Assembly: GCF_021538895.1 (NCBI RefSeq)
Contig: NZ_JADDRL010000001.1
Coordinates: 62,001 to 126,000, forward strand
Origin: Streptomyces olivochromogenes
GTDB taxonomy: Bacteria; Actinomycetota; Actinomycetes; Streptomycetales; Streptomycetaceae
DNA: 64,000 bases
Direction of reading: 5' to 3'
The notes beneath the pieces were generated by a model. That model worked only from the letters and a program-made list of their open reading frames with translations, was not told the DNA's origin and did no database searches. The translations under genes were made by a program, and so were the position numbers. This document shows positions 1-8,384 of this stretch, piece by piece (position 1 is the first letter of the stretch; the number at the start of each line of letters is the position of its first letter).

Positions 1-2
1 GC

Positions 3-449
3 AAGCACGCGGTGCTGCTCTACTTCCTGCGGTCGACATCCTGTCCCGTGTGCAACCGTCATGTCCGCGGACTCGCCCAGAGCGCTGAGGAGTTGGCGGC
101 CGCCGGTGTCCATGTGCTGCTGGCCGTGCCCGAGGACCGGGAGACGGCGGCCGCGTGGAAGGCGAGACACCGGATCCCGTTCACCGTTCTCACCGGCCGC
201 AGCGGTACCCCGCACGAGATGATCGGCCTGAGCAGGAAGATGTTCGGTTCGATGCAGCAATCCGGCAGCATCCTGATCGACTCCCAAGGCATCGTCCGCC
301 ACGCCCACGGCGCCACCATGCCGACCGGCGGCCTCGACAGGAAAGCAATCACCGCGGCTCTTGTCTCCCTGCGCGCCCCGGGGCGGATCGAGCAGGGCGA
401 TGGCCTCGCTGCGTATCCCCAACCGGGGAGCGCTGCGCCCGACAGGTGA
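3..449 (+). CDS. peroxiredoxin-like thioredoxin-fold protein, 5' end missing
   Basis: The frame is already open at the left edge, so the N-terminus lies outside the window. The visible protein (about 148 residues) starts in a hydrophobic strand followed by STSCPVC, a Cys-x-x-Cys at the place where AhpC/TSA-type peroxiredoxins carry their active-site loop. Next comes a helix, a strand (VLLAVPED) and IPFTVLTG, then SILIDSQGIVRHAHGA, the usual bring-back-to-the-fold strand of redoxins. Members of this group are cytosolic thiol reductases or peroxidases, but the substrate cannot be told. The last 20 or so residues are Pro/Ala-rich and probably disordered. An alternative name is generic thioredoxin-like protein. 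Confidence 0.7.
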   Translation, partial: KHAVLLYFLRSTSCPVCNRHVRGLAQSAEELAAAGVHVLLAVPEDRETAAAWKARHRIPFTVLTGRSGTPHEMIGLSRKMFGSMQQSGSILIDSQGIVRHAHGATMPTGGLDRKAITAALVSLRAPGRIEQGDGLAAYPQPGSAAPDR

Positions 450-995
450 GTCGTCTCATGTCGTCGGCGAATCAAGGTGAGTCGCCGGCGATCGCGCAGT
501 CGCGGCTGCTCGCGCCGCCCGGTGCCGCTGGGCGGGGGAGGCGGAAGCGTCCTCGGGATGCTGGACGGTCATGATGTGTCGCTGTCACTGCGAGGCGGAG
601 TCCGTACGTGCACGCAGGCGTGGGCCGGCCTGGGCTTCGAACTCCGGGTCGCCCTGCGTGAGGGTCACGCGATCTTTGGCCGCCGTGACGAACTGACCCG
701 ACAGCAGGGCCCCTTGGCGGTTGTCGAAACTCAAGATCGTCTACCGTATCGATGATCACGGATTCGCGGATTCCCCGGCGTGTGCGAGGCGCTCGTCCGT
801 ACGATCCGGGCGGGAGGTGCATCGGGTGCCCCAGGATGCGGAACCGGACCTGCGAGGACTGATCACGGTCCGGGGCATCCGCCGGTCGCGGGAAGAGCGA
901 GTTTGAACATAGTCGCCTCCGTCGGTGGCAACTGGCAGTCGACGGGGACACGGTGCCCACCACATACCATCCGTCGCTTGATAAAGGGGAGACTT
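450..995. other. long gap without a convincing gene
   Basis: About 545 bases lie between the redoxin-like gene and the next clear start. The open frames on both strands read as low-complexity Arg/Pro/Gly strings typical of shadow frames in GC-rich DNA. The one stretch that reads like protein is a short minus-strand frame at 585-734, listed separately with low confidence. No strong hairpin was noticed. Confidence 0.5.
585..734 (-). CDS. possible 49-residue protein or gene remnant
   Basis: This short minus-strand frame could start at a TTG at 734. It reads LSFDNRQGALLSGQFV, then TAAKDRVTLTQGDPEFEAQA, and ends in SASQ. Its composition is far more protein-like than the competing frames. There is no ATG or GTG start and no clear ribosome binding site, and an upstream TAG closes the frame at once. 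It may be the tail of a decayed gene. No family is recognised. Confidence 0.2.
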   Translation of the reverse strand: MSFDNRQGALLSGQFVTAAKDRVTLTQGDPEFEAQAGPRLRARTDSASQ

Positions 996-1655
996 GTGAG
1001 CACATCCGAGGAGTCGTCATCGTCCTCGACCGCCCGGTATGGGGACCTTGAGCGGCTGCTGATCGGGGCCTCGGATCCGGCCAAGGCGGGCCTCGACGAT
1101 TTCACCGAGTTGGCCTCACCGTCGTCCGACGAAGACCCGCCGCCGATGACCGGCCCGACCCCGGAAAGCACGGCTCTGCTGAACCGGGCGTTCACCGACA
1201 AGCCCGCGAGGGAGGAGGTCAGGACCTCGTTCGCGAACGCCGACTCCTCGATCGTCGTCGACGAGGGGGTCTCGGAGCGGGCGGCGGGGGCGGCCGCGAC
1301 CTGGATGGCTGACATGCGACAGGTGTACGCCCAGTGCGCCGCCTGGACGATCAGCATCGGCGATCAGGAGATTTCTGTTCAGGTGGTGGAACCGGCCGAG
1401 GATCGGAGCGAGCCGCTCCAGGTGGAGCGGAGGTTCGGTGACGAGGCATTGATGCGCACGATGCTCGCTGGTCCGGTCGGGCAGCGGGCCCAGATCACCA
1501 CTCTCCTGGTTCGCGAGGGTGACCGGGTCCTGGAACTGACGTTCCGTAGCTTGGCGGCCGAGTCCGGTACCCCTGAGGCGACCCGGCTGGACACCGCGAT
1601 GTCGAAGTTCCTTGAGCTGGCTCCGGCGAAGTTCATGGGTCTGCCGGTCGGCTAG
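996..1655 (+). CDS. hypothetical protein, PknH-sensor-like in outline
   Basis: A 219-residue protein of unknown function. The GTG at 996 is preferred because GGGGAGA at 986-992 sits just upstream; the open frame extends further left but without a better start. The first 60 residues are Ser/Asp/Pro-rich and probably disordered. The rest (FTDKPAREEVRTSFANADSSI, then QVYAQCAAWTIS and GQRAQITTLLVREGDRVLEL) has the alternating strand pattern of small extracytoplasmic sensor domains. No signal peptide or membrane segment is visible, so that likeness is only in outline. A strong hairpin follows the stop. Confidence 0.65.
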   Translation: MSTSEESSSSSTARYGDLERLLIGASDPAKAGLDDFTELASPSSDEDPPPMTGPTPESTALLNRAFTDKPAREEVRTSFANADSSIVVDEGVSERAAGAAATWMADMRQVYAQCAAWTISIGDQEISVQVVEPAEDRSEPLQVERRFGDEALMRTMLAGPVGQRAQITTLLVREGDRVLELTFRSLAAESGTPEATRLDTAMSKFLELAPAKFMGLPVG

Positions 1656-1688
1656 AGATCCACAACTGATGCGCACACAACATGGCGG

Positions 1689-1726
1689 AGGCCCCGGCTG
1701 GAAGCATCGTGTCCCGGCCGGGGCCT
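1689..1726. terminator. hairpin terminator between convergent genes
   Basis: AGGCCCCGGC (1689-1698) is complementary to GCCGGGGCCT (1717-1726), a perfect 10-bp GC-rich stem with an 18-base loop. It lies 33 bases after the stop of the plus-strand gene and faces the end of the minus-strand carboxypeptidase gene, so it could serve both. There is no T-tract, as is usual in high-GC actinomycetes. Confidence 0.6.
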
Positions 1727-1915
1727 TCGGCTTCCTTCCCCTGGCCGGTGCAGTGGTGCCGGCTCACCTGAGCCGCATGGTGTCGTGAGCCGCGACCCGG
1801 CCCAGCTCGATCACGACTCTGAGCCTCCGCAATCTCGAATTCCGCTGTTCAGGTGGGTTGGTGTGAAGCCTCGCTCGCCGGCGGTGGTGGGACGCGGGCA
1901 CATCGCTTTCCCGGA

Positions 1916-2803
1916 CTACGACTTGAAGCCGTAATCGAGCAGCTTCACGGCGTCGGGGTAGCGCTTCGCGTCGTTCAGGACCGTGCCGATCAGCGTCCTG
2001 TCGCCACGAGTCGCGGCGAACACCAGGCAAGGACCCGAAGCGGTGGCGGTGCCGGTCTTGATGCCGATGATGCCCTTGTAGGAGCCGAGCAGTTTGTTGG
2101 TGTTGTACCAGGCGTATGTGCGGGTACGGCCGTTGCTCGCGATCGCCGTCTGCGTGGTCTCCTTGGACTTCACGACCGTACGGAAGGTCGCGTTCTTGAC
2201 CGTGTACGCGGCCAGTTTCGTCAAGTCCTTCGGCGTCGTGTAGTTGTTGCCCGCTCTGGACAGGCCGTCGAACGAATCGAACTTGCTCTTCGTCATGCCG
2301 AGTGAGGCGGCCTTCTGGTTCATCTTCGCAATGAACGACTTCGTGCGCGCCGAGACCGTCGAGCCGCTGCCGAAGGTGTCGGCCAAGGCGTACGCCGCGT
2401 CGCTGCCGGAGGGCAGTAGCGCCGCGTAGAAGAGCTGACGCACGCTCAGTTTGTCGCCGGTGCGCAGGTCGGCGGTGCTGGCGTGCTGGGCAGCGACGTA
2501 GTCCCGATAGGCCTGCTTGACGATGACCGTGCGATTCAGGTTCAGACCGGGAGTATCGAGGACGACGGCTACGGTCATCACCTTGGTGGTGGAGGCCATC
2601 GGCCGCTTGATGTCCGCGGCCTTCCCGAACAACTGACTGCCGCTCTCGCCGTCCGCGAGGTAGGCACCCTTGGCGCTGATGGACGGGGGCTTGACGACCG
2701 CGGCGGTGAGAGCCAGCGTGACCACCGGAACGGCGGCCAAGGCGGCGCCGGTCGTCCCGACGACGGCGAGGCTCATGCGCCCGCTACGGATGCTACGTAT
2801 CAC
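1916..2803 (-). CDS. D-alanyl-D-alanine carboxypeptidase, S11 family
   Basis: This 295-residue penicillin-binding protein should trim the terminal D-Ala from peptidoglycan stem peptides outside the membrane. An N-terminal hydrophobic stretch (about residues 10-40) is a signal peptide or anchor. The three active-site motifs are present: S-T-T-K near residue 71, S-G-S-D near 132 in place of the usual SxN, and K-T-G near 249. The GTG at 2803 is chosen because GGAG lies 9 bases upstream; the frame extends to 3079, but that part reads as non-coding Arg/Ser-rich sequence. The protein lacks the long C-terminal tail of some family members. The Asp in the second motif is a mild variation. Confidence 0.88.
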   Translation of the reverse strand: MIRSIRSGRMSLAVVGTTGAALAAVPVVTLALTAAVVKPPSISAKGAYLADGESGSQLFGKAADIKRPMASTTKVMTVAVVLDTPGLNLNRTVIVKQAYRDYVAAQHASTADLRTGDKLSVRQLFYAALLPSGSDAAYALADTFGSGSTVSARTKSFIAKMNQKAASLGMTKSKFDSFDGLSRAGNNYTTPKDLTKLAAYTVKNATFRTVVKSKETTQTAIASNGRTRTYAWYNTNKLLGSYKGIIGIKTGTATASGPCLVFAATRGDRTLIGTVLNDAKRYPDAVKLLDYGFKS

Positions 2804-3726
2804 AGTCGTTGCTCCGAATTCATGAAAGGAATAAGTCGGACTCCGGGAAGGGGAGTTCCGGAAGCGAGACATGCCAGAGCGGCACACGGCATGCCCGAGC
2901 GGGAAGCCCCCGCCGCGAGGCGCCTCTACCGGATCGCCGCGACGGCGCCCGCCCGCCGACCGGGAACACGAAGCCGAAGCACGGTCAAACGCCGCGTCTG
3001 TAGAGCGCCTTGGGCCGCGACACCTGCTCCTGTGAAATCCCGTCAGCGCCCAGGCATGCCAGATCGATGACGAACTCACTCACCATCTGCGAACACCCAG
3101 GGCCCCGCCTCACGCCTTTCCGCACAACTCCCCCGATCTTCGTCACGCCCGGCCTCGCCTCACGCCGACCGCGCTGAAATCTCACAACATCGAGGGCAGC
3201 AAAAACAGGAATGGGAACAGTCCGTCAGGGTTTCGTCATGATCGGAAACCTTCCGGCCTCAGATGCGTCAAGGGCGCCCAGGCGCACGACAGACTCGGGA
3301 AGCAACAGGGCGCCGACAAGGTCGAACGTCGGCGGCCGACCGCTCAGGAACCGAGCCGTCCGCGCCCAAGCCGGCTGACGAAGAGCCGATGAATACGTCT
3401 CGTAACCGATACGCCACACATCGGGCCCGAAACTTACCGAACGCTGACCTCAGCCGGTCGGCGGCGCCCGCAACGCCCATCACGCACTAACGTCAGCCAC
3501 GAGCGCCTGGACGACACCCGGCCACGGCCGTTTCCGGGCCGTACCACCGACTCCCGGCTTCACTCTCTTGCTGAGCTGCATCTCCGGCCTGGCCAGACGC
3601 TGGGCTCGGCGTCGGCCGTGGAGGTTGACACTGGTGGTGCGATCGCTCTTCACCACGCCTGACCCCACACATGAAGGCCCGGCCGCCACCGCTCGCGCGA
3701 CGCCGGGCGAGCGAGAGGAGACACCC
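2804..3726. other. long intergenic region
   Basis: About 920 bases separate the divergent carboxypeptidase and DUF427 genes. GC content dips in places, for example near 2800-2830 and 3170-3250. Frames on both strands are Arg/Pro/Ser-rich shadows. A minus-strand frame ending at 2985 contains a 33-residue stretch starting MVSEFVIDLA, but its codon third positions are not GC-biased, so I do not call it a gene. The region should hold both promoters, and I cannot assign them. Confidence 0.5.
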
Positions 3727-4506
3727 ATGACCGCCTACCCGGCGATGATCGCCCCGGTCAATCACGTGGAGCCGGTACCACGGAGAATCCGCGCGGTACT
3801 GGCCTCGGAGACCGTCATCGACACCTCCCGCGCGTGGTACGTGTGGGAGTGGAGCTACTACCCGCAGTACTACATCCCCCTTGAGGACATCCACCCCGAC
3901 CTGCTCGTCAGCGAGGGCCGCACCCAGCACAGCGCCCGGGGCACGGTTGAGGTACACGCCCTTCAGCTCGGCGACATCCGCCGTCCCCGCGCGGCCAAGC
4001 TGCTGCGCGACTCCCCCATCGAGGGCCTGGCGGGAACCGTCCGCTTCGACTGGGACTCGCTGGACGCGTGGTACGAGGAGGACGAACAGGTCTTCGTCCA
4101 TCCCCGCAACCCGTACGTACGCGTCGACGCGCTGCGTTCTACGCGTCCCATCCGCGTCGAACTCGAAGGAGTCGTCCTCGCCGAGGCCCCCTCATCGGTG
4201 ATGGTGTTCGAGACGGGGCTCCCGACGCGGTACTACCTGGACCGCGGGCAGATCGACTTCCGGCAGCTCATGGCGACCGACACGGTGACCGCCTGCCCGT
4301 ACAAGGGCGTCACCAGCGGCTATTGGTCCGTCCGTACGGGCGACCGGATCCATCCCGACTTGGCCTGGTCCTACGACTTCCCCACGCGGCAGCTGATGCC
4401 GATCGCCGGACTGGTCGCCTTCTACAACGAACAGGTCGACATCTTCCTGGACTCCGAGCGCCTGGAGCGTCCCACGACGCACTTCTTCCCTGCCTCGAAG
4501 GACTGA
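3727..4506 (+). CDS. DUF427 family protein with two tandem domains
   Basis: A 259-residue cytosolic protein with two copies of the small beta-rich DUF427 fold. The first copy (about residues 25-125) carries YYIPLEDIHPDLL and FDWDSLDAWYEEDEQV. The second (about 150-255) carries PYKGVTSGYWSV and AWSYDFPTRQLMPIAGLVAF, ending in the typical VDIFLD strand. The biochemical role of the family is unknown. The start at 3727 has GAGAGGAG 7 bases upstream. The gene stands alone between a long gap and a convergent reductase gene. Confidence 0.88.
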   Translation: MTAYPAMIAPVNHVEPVPRRIRAVLASETVIDTSRAWYVWEWSYYPQYYIPLEDIHPDLLVSEGRTQHSARGTVEVHALQLGDIRRPRAAKLLRDSPIEGLAGTVRFDWDSLDAWYEEDEQVFVHPRNPYVRVDALRSTRPIRVELEGVVLAEAPSSVMVFETGLPTRYYLDRGQIDFRQLMATDTVTACPYKGVTSGYWSVRTGDRIHPDLAWSYDFPTRQLMPIAGLVAFYNEQVDIFLDSERLERPTTHFFPASKD

Positions 4507-4534
4507 ATGCGGACGGCACCGACGGTCGACCGGC

Positions 4535-4549
4535 GACGGCACGGCCGTC
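4535..4549. terminator. small hairpin between convergent genes
   Basis: GACGGC (4535-4540) pairs with GCCGTC (4544-4549) across a three-base loop, in the 87-base gap between the DUF427 gene and the oppositely oriented reductase gene. It is short, so termination activity is only suggested. Confidence 0.3.
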
Positions 4550-4593
4550 CCGGGCCGACTGCGGATCGCCTCAGACCGCCGGCCCCACGCACG

Positions 4594-5166
4594 TCAACGA
4601 ACTACGTCGAAGACGTTCTTCTGCAGCCCGTTGGCGTAGAGCTCGTGCTCGACCAGCTTCAGCTTCTGAGTGTCCTTGTCCGTGGCGCTGAACAGACGCT
4701 TGCCCGCGCCGAGCAGCAGTGGGAAGACCAGCAGGTGGTAGCGGTCGATCAGACCCGCGTCCGAAAGGCTGTGGTTCAGGGAGGCACTGCCGTGGACGAT
4801 GATCGGGCCTCCCTCGGTCTCCTTCAGTGCGGCGACCTCGTCGAGCGAGCGCAGGATCGTGGTCTCGCCCCAGTTCGAGACCAGGTTGTCCTCGGTGAGG
4901 GTGGTGGAGACGACGTACTTGGGCATCACCTTGTAGTCGGCGAACTCCTCCATGTCCGGCCACACCGGGCTGAACGCCTCGTAGCTGACCCGGCCCATCA
5001 AGACCGCGGCGGCTTCCTGCTGTTCCCTCCCCTTGATTTCGAATGCCTCGGGGAGGAACTCGACATCCTTGAAAGTCCATCCAGCGTTCCGGTAGCCGGC
5101 TTCGCCACCCGGGGATTCCACGACGCCGTCGAGCGACATGAATGCGGTGCTGATCAGAGTACGCAT
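4594..5166 (-). CDS. dihydrofolate reductase family protein (RibD C-terminal type)
   Basis: A 190-residue NADPH-dependent reductase of the RibD-C/DHFR-like fold, probably cytosolic. It opens with MRTLISTAFMSLDGVVESPGG, followed by VLMGRVSYEAF (the turn that binds cofactor), then PIIVHGSASLNHSLSDAGLID and YHLLVFPLLLGAGKRLF, all characteristic of the family. Stand-alone actinobacterial members are not folate or riboflavin enzymes as a rule, and their substrates are unknown. An AAGGAA ribosome binding site lies before the start. A second member of the family is at 21427-22041. A consensus-like promoter at 5374-5402 probably drives it. Confidence 0.88.
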   Translation of the reverse strand: MRTLISTAFMSLDGVVESPGGEAGYRNAGWTFKDVEFLPEAFEIKGREQQEAAAVLMGRVSYEAFSPVWPDMEEFADYKVMPKYVVSTTLTEDNLVSNWGETTILRSLDEVAALKETEGGPIIVHGSASLNHSLSDAGLIDRYHLLVFPLLLGAGKRLFSATDKDTQKLKLVEHELYANGLQKNVFDVVR

Positions 5167-5577
5167 CTGGGGTTCCTTGAAGTCTCGTGTCCGGTTTTCG
5201 ATTGCTCGGTGTGTGCCTCGACCGTGCTTGAGGCACCGGCTCCTGTCCGCGAGGCCTCGGCCAGGAGCGCCCCGACCACCGCCCGGTAGACCGCCCGGTC
5301 ACGCCGCCCTTGAGTCGCTCCTCAGCGCGCTCGACCAGACCGAGCCAGGCTCAGTGACGTCGAGCATGGTCCCAGCATGGGACCGACAAAAAAATTTGTC
5401 AAGAAAAACAGAGTTGTCGGATGGGCCGGTGCTGGTGCTGGTGGCTTCTCTCGCGCATGCGGCGCACCTGGTGAGCGCTGACACGGTCCCGAGATACGGG
5501 CCGCACCCCGCGGAGACGGTCCACCCGGGAATCCGCGAGGCCATCGGACCCACACGGGGAACAGCCGGCCCAGTCGG
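5167..5577. other. gap with promoter region, no gene seen
   Basis: This 411-base gap lies between two minus-strand genes. It contains the promoter-like element at 5374-5402 with two palindromes. The rest shows only shadow frames. Confidence 0.5.
5374..5402 (-). promoter_or_regulatory. candidate promoter for the 4594-5166 gene, with overlapping palindromes
   Basis: On the minus strand TTGACA (5402-5397) is followed after 17 bases by CATGCT (5379-5374), close to a housekeeping -35/-10 pair. The element is unusually A/T-rich here. GACAAA-AAAA-TTTGTC (5385-5400) is a perfect dyad in the spacer and -35 region. GGTCCCA-GCA-TGGGACC (5368-5384) is a second perfect dyad over the -10. These positions suit a repressor. 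The start codon is about 200 bases downstream. Confidence 0.45.
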
Positions 5578-8067
5578 CTAACCACTGATGCCCAGGACCT
5601 GTGCGGTGCCGTCGGCCAGGGCGGTGATCCGGACCTGACCGGCAGGGAACGGGTCCATTCCGCCCGGGCCGGCGATCTGGGCGAAGCCGCTCCAGGAGAA
5701 GTTGTCCTTCCTGATGTTGTGCCAGACATTGCCGTCGCTGCCGACGACGACCACCTGTGCCGATCCGTCGGGCATGCCCGCGATGTCGATGCTGCTGGCG
5801 CCCATTCTGTTCGAGTCGACGCCCGCGGGTGGGGCGAAGCCGTCCCATCGCCCGTCGGGATGGCGTACCTGGTGGTAGACGCACCCGTCGAGGCCGATCG
5901 CCACCACTTGGGAGGTGCCGTCGGGCAGACCCGTAATGGCCAAGGCAGGTCCGGAGAAGGTGGGCGCCCCGCCGAACCCGGCCAGCCGGGTCCAGGACGT
6001 CCAGGAGCCGTCCGTGTGGCGGAGGCACATGTACATGGCGCCGTCGGTGTTGTACGACAGGACCTGGGCCGAGCCATCGGGCATGCCGGCCAGGGCGACC
6101 TTCGTCGCGCCGAAGGTGCTGTTCGGCGTGAGACCGGGAACGGGGCGCAGGCCCGTCAGCGCGCCGTCGGTGAGGCGCTTCTGGTGGTACAGAGCGCCGT
6201 CCATGCTGGTGGCCACGAGCTGGCTGGTTCCGTCGGGCATTGCCGTGATGGCCGCCTCGCGTGCGGTGAAGTCGTTCTGTCCGCCGGGGCCGTCCAGGCG
6301 CTGCCAGGGCCGGGACAGGGCGGAGCCGTTGAGGGTGGCGATCCAGAGGCTGTTGTCGGGCTTGAGCCCCAGGATCTGTACGGACCCGTCGGGCATACCG
6401 GCGGCGGAAATCTGGATTCCGGCGAAGGTGGGGTCGCTCCCGGCGCCGTGAAGTGGCCGCATGCTGGTCCAGCTTCCGTCCGGCCTGCGGGCGCTTTGGA
6501 ACAGGACGCGCTTCTCGATGGCGTACGGCGGACGGTTCGCGGTGTAGAACCAGACGGGGTTCGTGATGGCCACCATCTGATCGAGCGTGCTGGAGCCGGG
6601 CTGCAGGCGGCGCACCTCGGCGCGGGCGAAGAGGGAGGCCTTGCCCCAGCCACGCCAGTGCAGTTGTCCGGAGCCGCCGGCGCCAATGGGTGCCGATGCC
6701 ATGATCCCCCACTCCGTGTAGAGCGTGACCACGGTGTTGGGGGCGCCGGAAACTGAGGCCGTGACATCGACCGCGTCGAAGAGGCCGAGCGGGAGTTCTT
6801 CGCCCGGCCCGGCGGTGCGGCCGGCGCCGCCTGCCGTGAAGTCCACCGTGACGGCGGCCGATTCCGCGGCGTAGGACTTGCCCTGCCGCAGTGAGGCCAG
6901 GATCGCTGTGGTGGACAGTGCGGAGGCGTTGACGACGTTGTGCGGGAGGCCGATGGTGTCGGTCGTGGCGTGCGCGTCGCTGTTGCCCAGGCCGGGAATG
7001 CGTTTCCCGAGACACAGTGCGCCGTGCCAGAGGGCGACGTTGGCCGCGTCGTCGAGTGTCCAGGGACCGTTCCACACCTCCATGGCATCGACGTGGTCGA
7101 GGCCGAATTCCCAGAAGGATCCCGGGCCCGGGGTCGTGGGATGCGCGGCGACAACGAGTCCGCCCAGACTGTGAACGCGCTGGACGTGCCGGTCGAGTTC
7201 ACCCTGGTCGCTGGGGGCGTAGCGCCAGTCCACCCACTCCCCCTGCGGCAGTCCCACGGCCAGCCAGTGGCCGTGCCGGGTGGTGACCTCTTCCGCGTTG
7301 ATCACCAGGAGGTCCGAGGGGATGTTTCCGCGCCAGGAGACCCCGGTGGAACTGGTGTTGTGGTCCGAGGCGGCGATGAAGTCCAGCTTGCTCCGGCGGG
7401 CGTCCGCGACCATCAGGTCCACGGTGCGCGCGCCGTCCGAGTGGACGCTGTGCAGGTGCAGGTCACCGCGGTACCAGCCGGCGCCCCGGCCGTGGACCGA
7501 GTCGGGCAGGGCGTCGTACGGAATCTGCTGGGGCGGAGAGCCGTAGTCCAGGGTCACGCCGACTTGCCAGCCCATGCCGGAGGCCTTGTAGACGATGGGA
7601 CCGAGGGCGACGGACCACTTGCCTGCTTCGATCGGCCCAGGAACGTAGCCAGGAGTGGCGTCGGCCGCAGAGAGCGTGAAGTCGCGCCTGGCGCCGCCGG
7701 ACCACCCGCGGAACCCCGACGGGCCGAAGATTCCTATGTCGAGGACGTTGGACATGACGCCGGGGACGAGGATAAAGGCTTCAAAGCTTGAGGTGACCGA
7801 GATTCGGTTCACGCCGGCCGGGACATCTAAGTCGATGTAGGCCCACTGGTCGAACCCCAGCGGGGAATGCCCCTGGTAGGACTTGGTCACCTGGTTGCCA
7901 TCGGTCTGTGTGTCCGCCCTGACGATCCCGGCGGGCACCATGGCCGCGAGGCCGCCGGTGGCGAGCAGCGTGCCCAGGCGCAGCACGTCACGGCGGTGCA
8001 CCAGCCCGCCCGGTTCCGGTTCCGGTTCCGGTTCTCCGTGTCTGTCAGATCCGAGATCACTCGGCAC
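5578..8067 (-). CDS. Tat-exported CehA/McbA-type PHP metallohydrolase with C-terminal propeller repeats
   Basis: An 829-residue secreted enzyme. The start is GTG 8067, with GGAGG 7 bases upstream. A Tat motif (HRRDVLRLG, about residues 24-32) and hydrophobic stretch end near residue 50. A beta-sandwich region follows (about 50-190), then a PHP phosphoesterase domain (about 198-400) with GDLHLHSVHSDG, AASDHN, AAHPTTPG and GNSDAHAT, the metal-binding His/Asp set. From about residue 500 there are six repeats around MPDGS-Q-V and DG-W signatures. These look like blades of a PLL/fucose-lectin-type propeller that could hold the enzyme to a glycan surface. The substrate is unknown; PHP proteins of this group cleave phosphate or other esters. 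The fusion is the notable point. Confidence 0.85.
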   Translation of the reverse strand: MPSDLGSDRHGEPEPEPEPGGLVHRRDVLRLGTLLATGGLAAMVPAGIVRADTQTDGNQVTKSYQGHSPLGFDQWAYIDLDVPAGVNRISVTSSFEAFILVPGVMSNVLDIGIFGPSGFRGWSGGARRDFTLSAADATPGYVPGPIEAGKWSVALGPIVYKASGMGWQVGVTLDYGSPPQQIPYDALPDSVHGRGAGWYRGDLHLHSVHSDGARTVDLMVADARRSKLDFIAASDHNTSSTGVSWRGNIPSDLLVINAEEVTTRHGHWLAVGLPQGEWVDWRYAPSDQGELDRHVQRVHSLGGLVVAAHPTTPGPGSFWEFGLDHVDAMEVWNGPWTLDDAANVALWHGALCLGKRIPGLGNSDAHATTDTIGLPHNVVNASALSTTAILASLRQGKSYAAESAAVTVDFTAGGAGRTAGPGEELPLGLFDAVDVTASVSGAPNTVVTLYTEWGIMASAPIGAGGSGQLHWRGWGKASLFARAEVRRLQPGSSTLDQMVAITNPVWFYTANRPPYAIEKRVLFQSARRPDGSWTSMRPLHGAGSDPTFAGIQISAAGMPDGSVQILGLKPDNSLWIATLNGSALSRPWQRLDGPGGQNDFTAREAAITAMPDGTSQLVATSMDGALYHQKRLTDGALTGLRPVPGLTPNSTFGATKVALAGMPDGSAQVLSYNTDGAMYMCLRHTDGSWTSWTRLAGFGGAPTFSGPALAITGLPDGTSQVVAIGLDGCVYHQVRHPDGRWDGFAPPAGVDSNRMGASSIDIAGMPDGSAQVVVVGSDGNVWHNIRKDNFSWSGFAQIAGPGGMDPFPAGQVRITALADGTAQVLGISG
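8011..8034. repeat. four tandem CGGTTC hexamers within a coding region
   Basis: Four perfect copies of CGGTTC lie inside the 5' part of the PHP hydrolase gene and encode a Glu-Pro repeat just before the Tat signal. Changes in copy number would stay in frame, so the repeat could vary in length without breaking the gene. Confidence 0.9.
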
Positions 8068-8384
8068 CGCACGACCTCCGAATGTTGTGAACCTGCCAAC
8101 TATGGGAAATTCGTACGCCTCCGAAGCTTCCCCATGCCCGCGTCGACTGCCCGGGACGGCACGGAGACCTCTTGCTCGTTCGAACGACCAGGAAGGTACC
8201 GGTAGGACAGCCAAGCAGGCGCTGCCACGGATGCATAGGCCCGCCCTGGCCGTTCTCGGGCCCGCGGTGGCCGTTCTCGTGCTCGCCCAACCACTGGTTG
8301 CGAAGACTCTCTAGGCATGACGTCCACCGCCCTCTACCCTCAGTGCCCGACTTCGGCCTCTTCCCCCAAGGAGGGCGTACCAAG

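Noticed and set aside
2985..3185. Short minus-strand frame upstream of the carboxypeptidase gene
   Set aside because: It contains a stretch that reads like protein, but third-position bias is weak and no start signal fits.
5399..7075. 558-codon minus-strand frame within the PHP hydrolase gene
   Set aside because: Arg/His/Pro-rich shadow; the real frame contains the PHP and propeller motifs.
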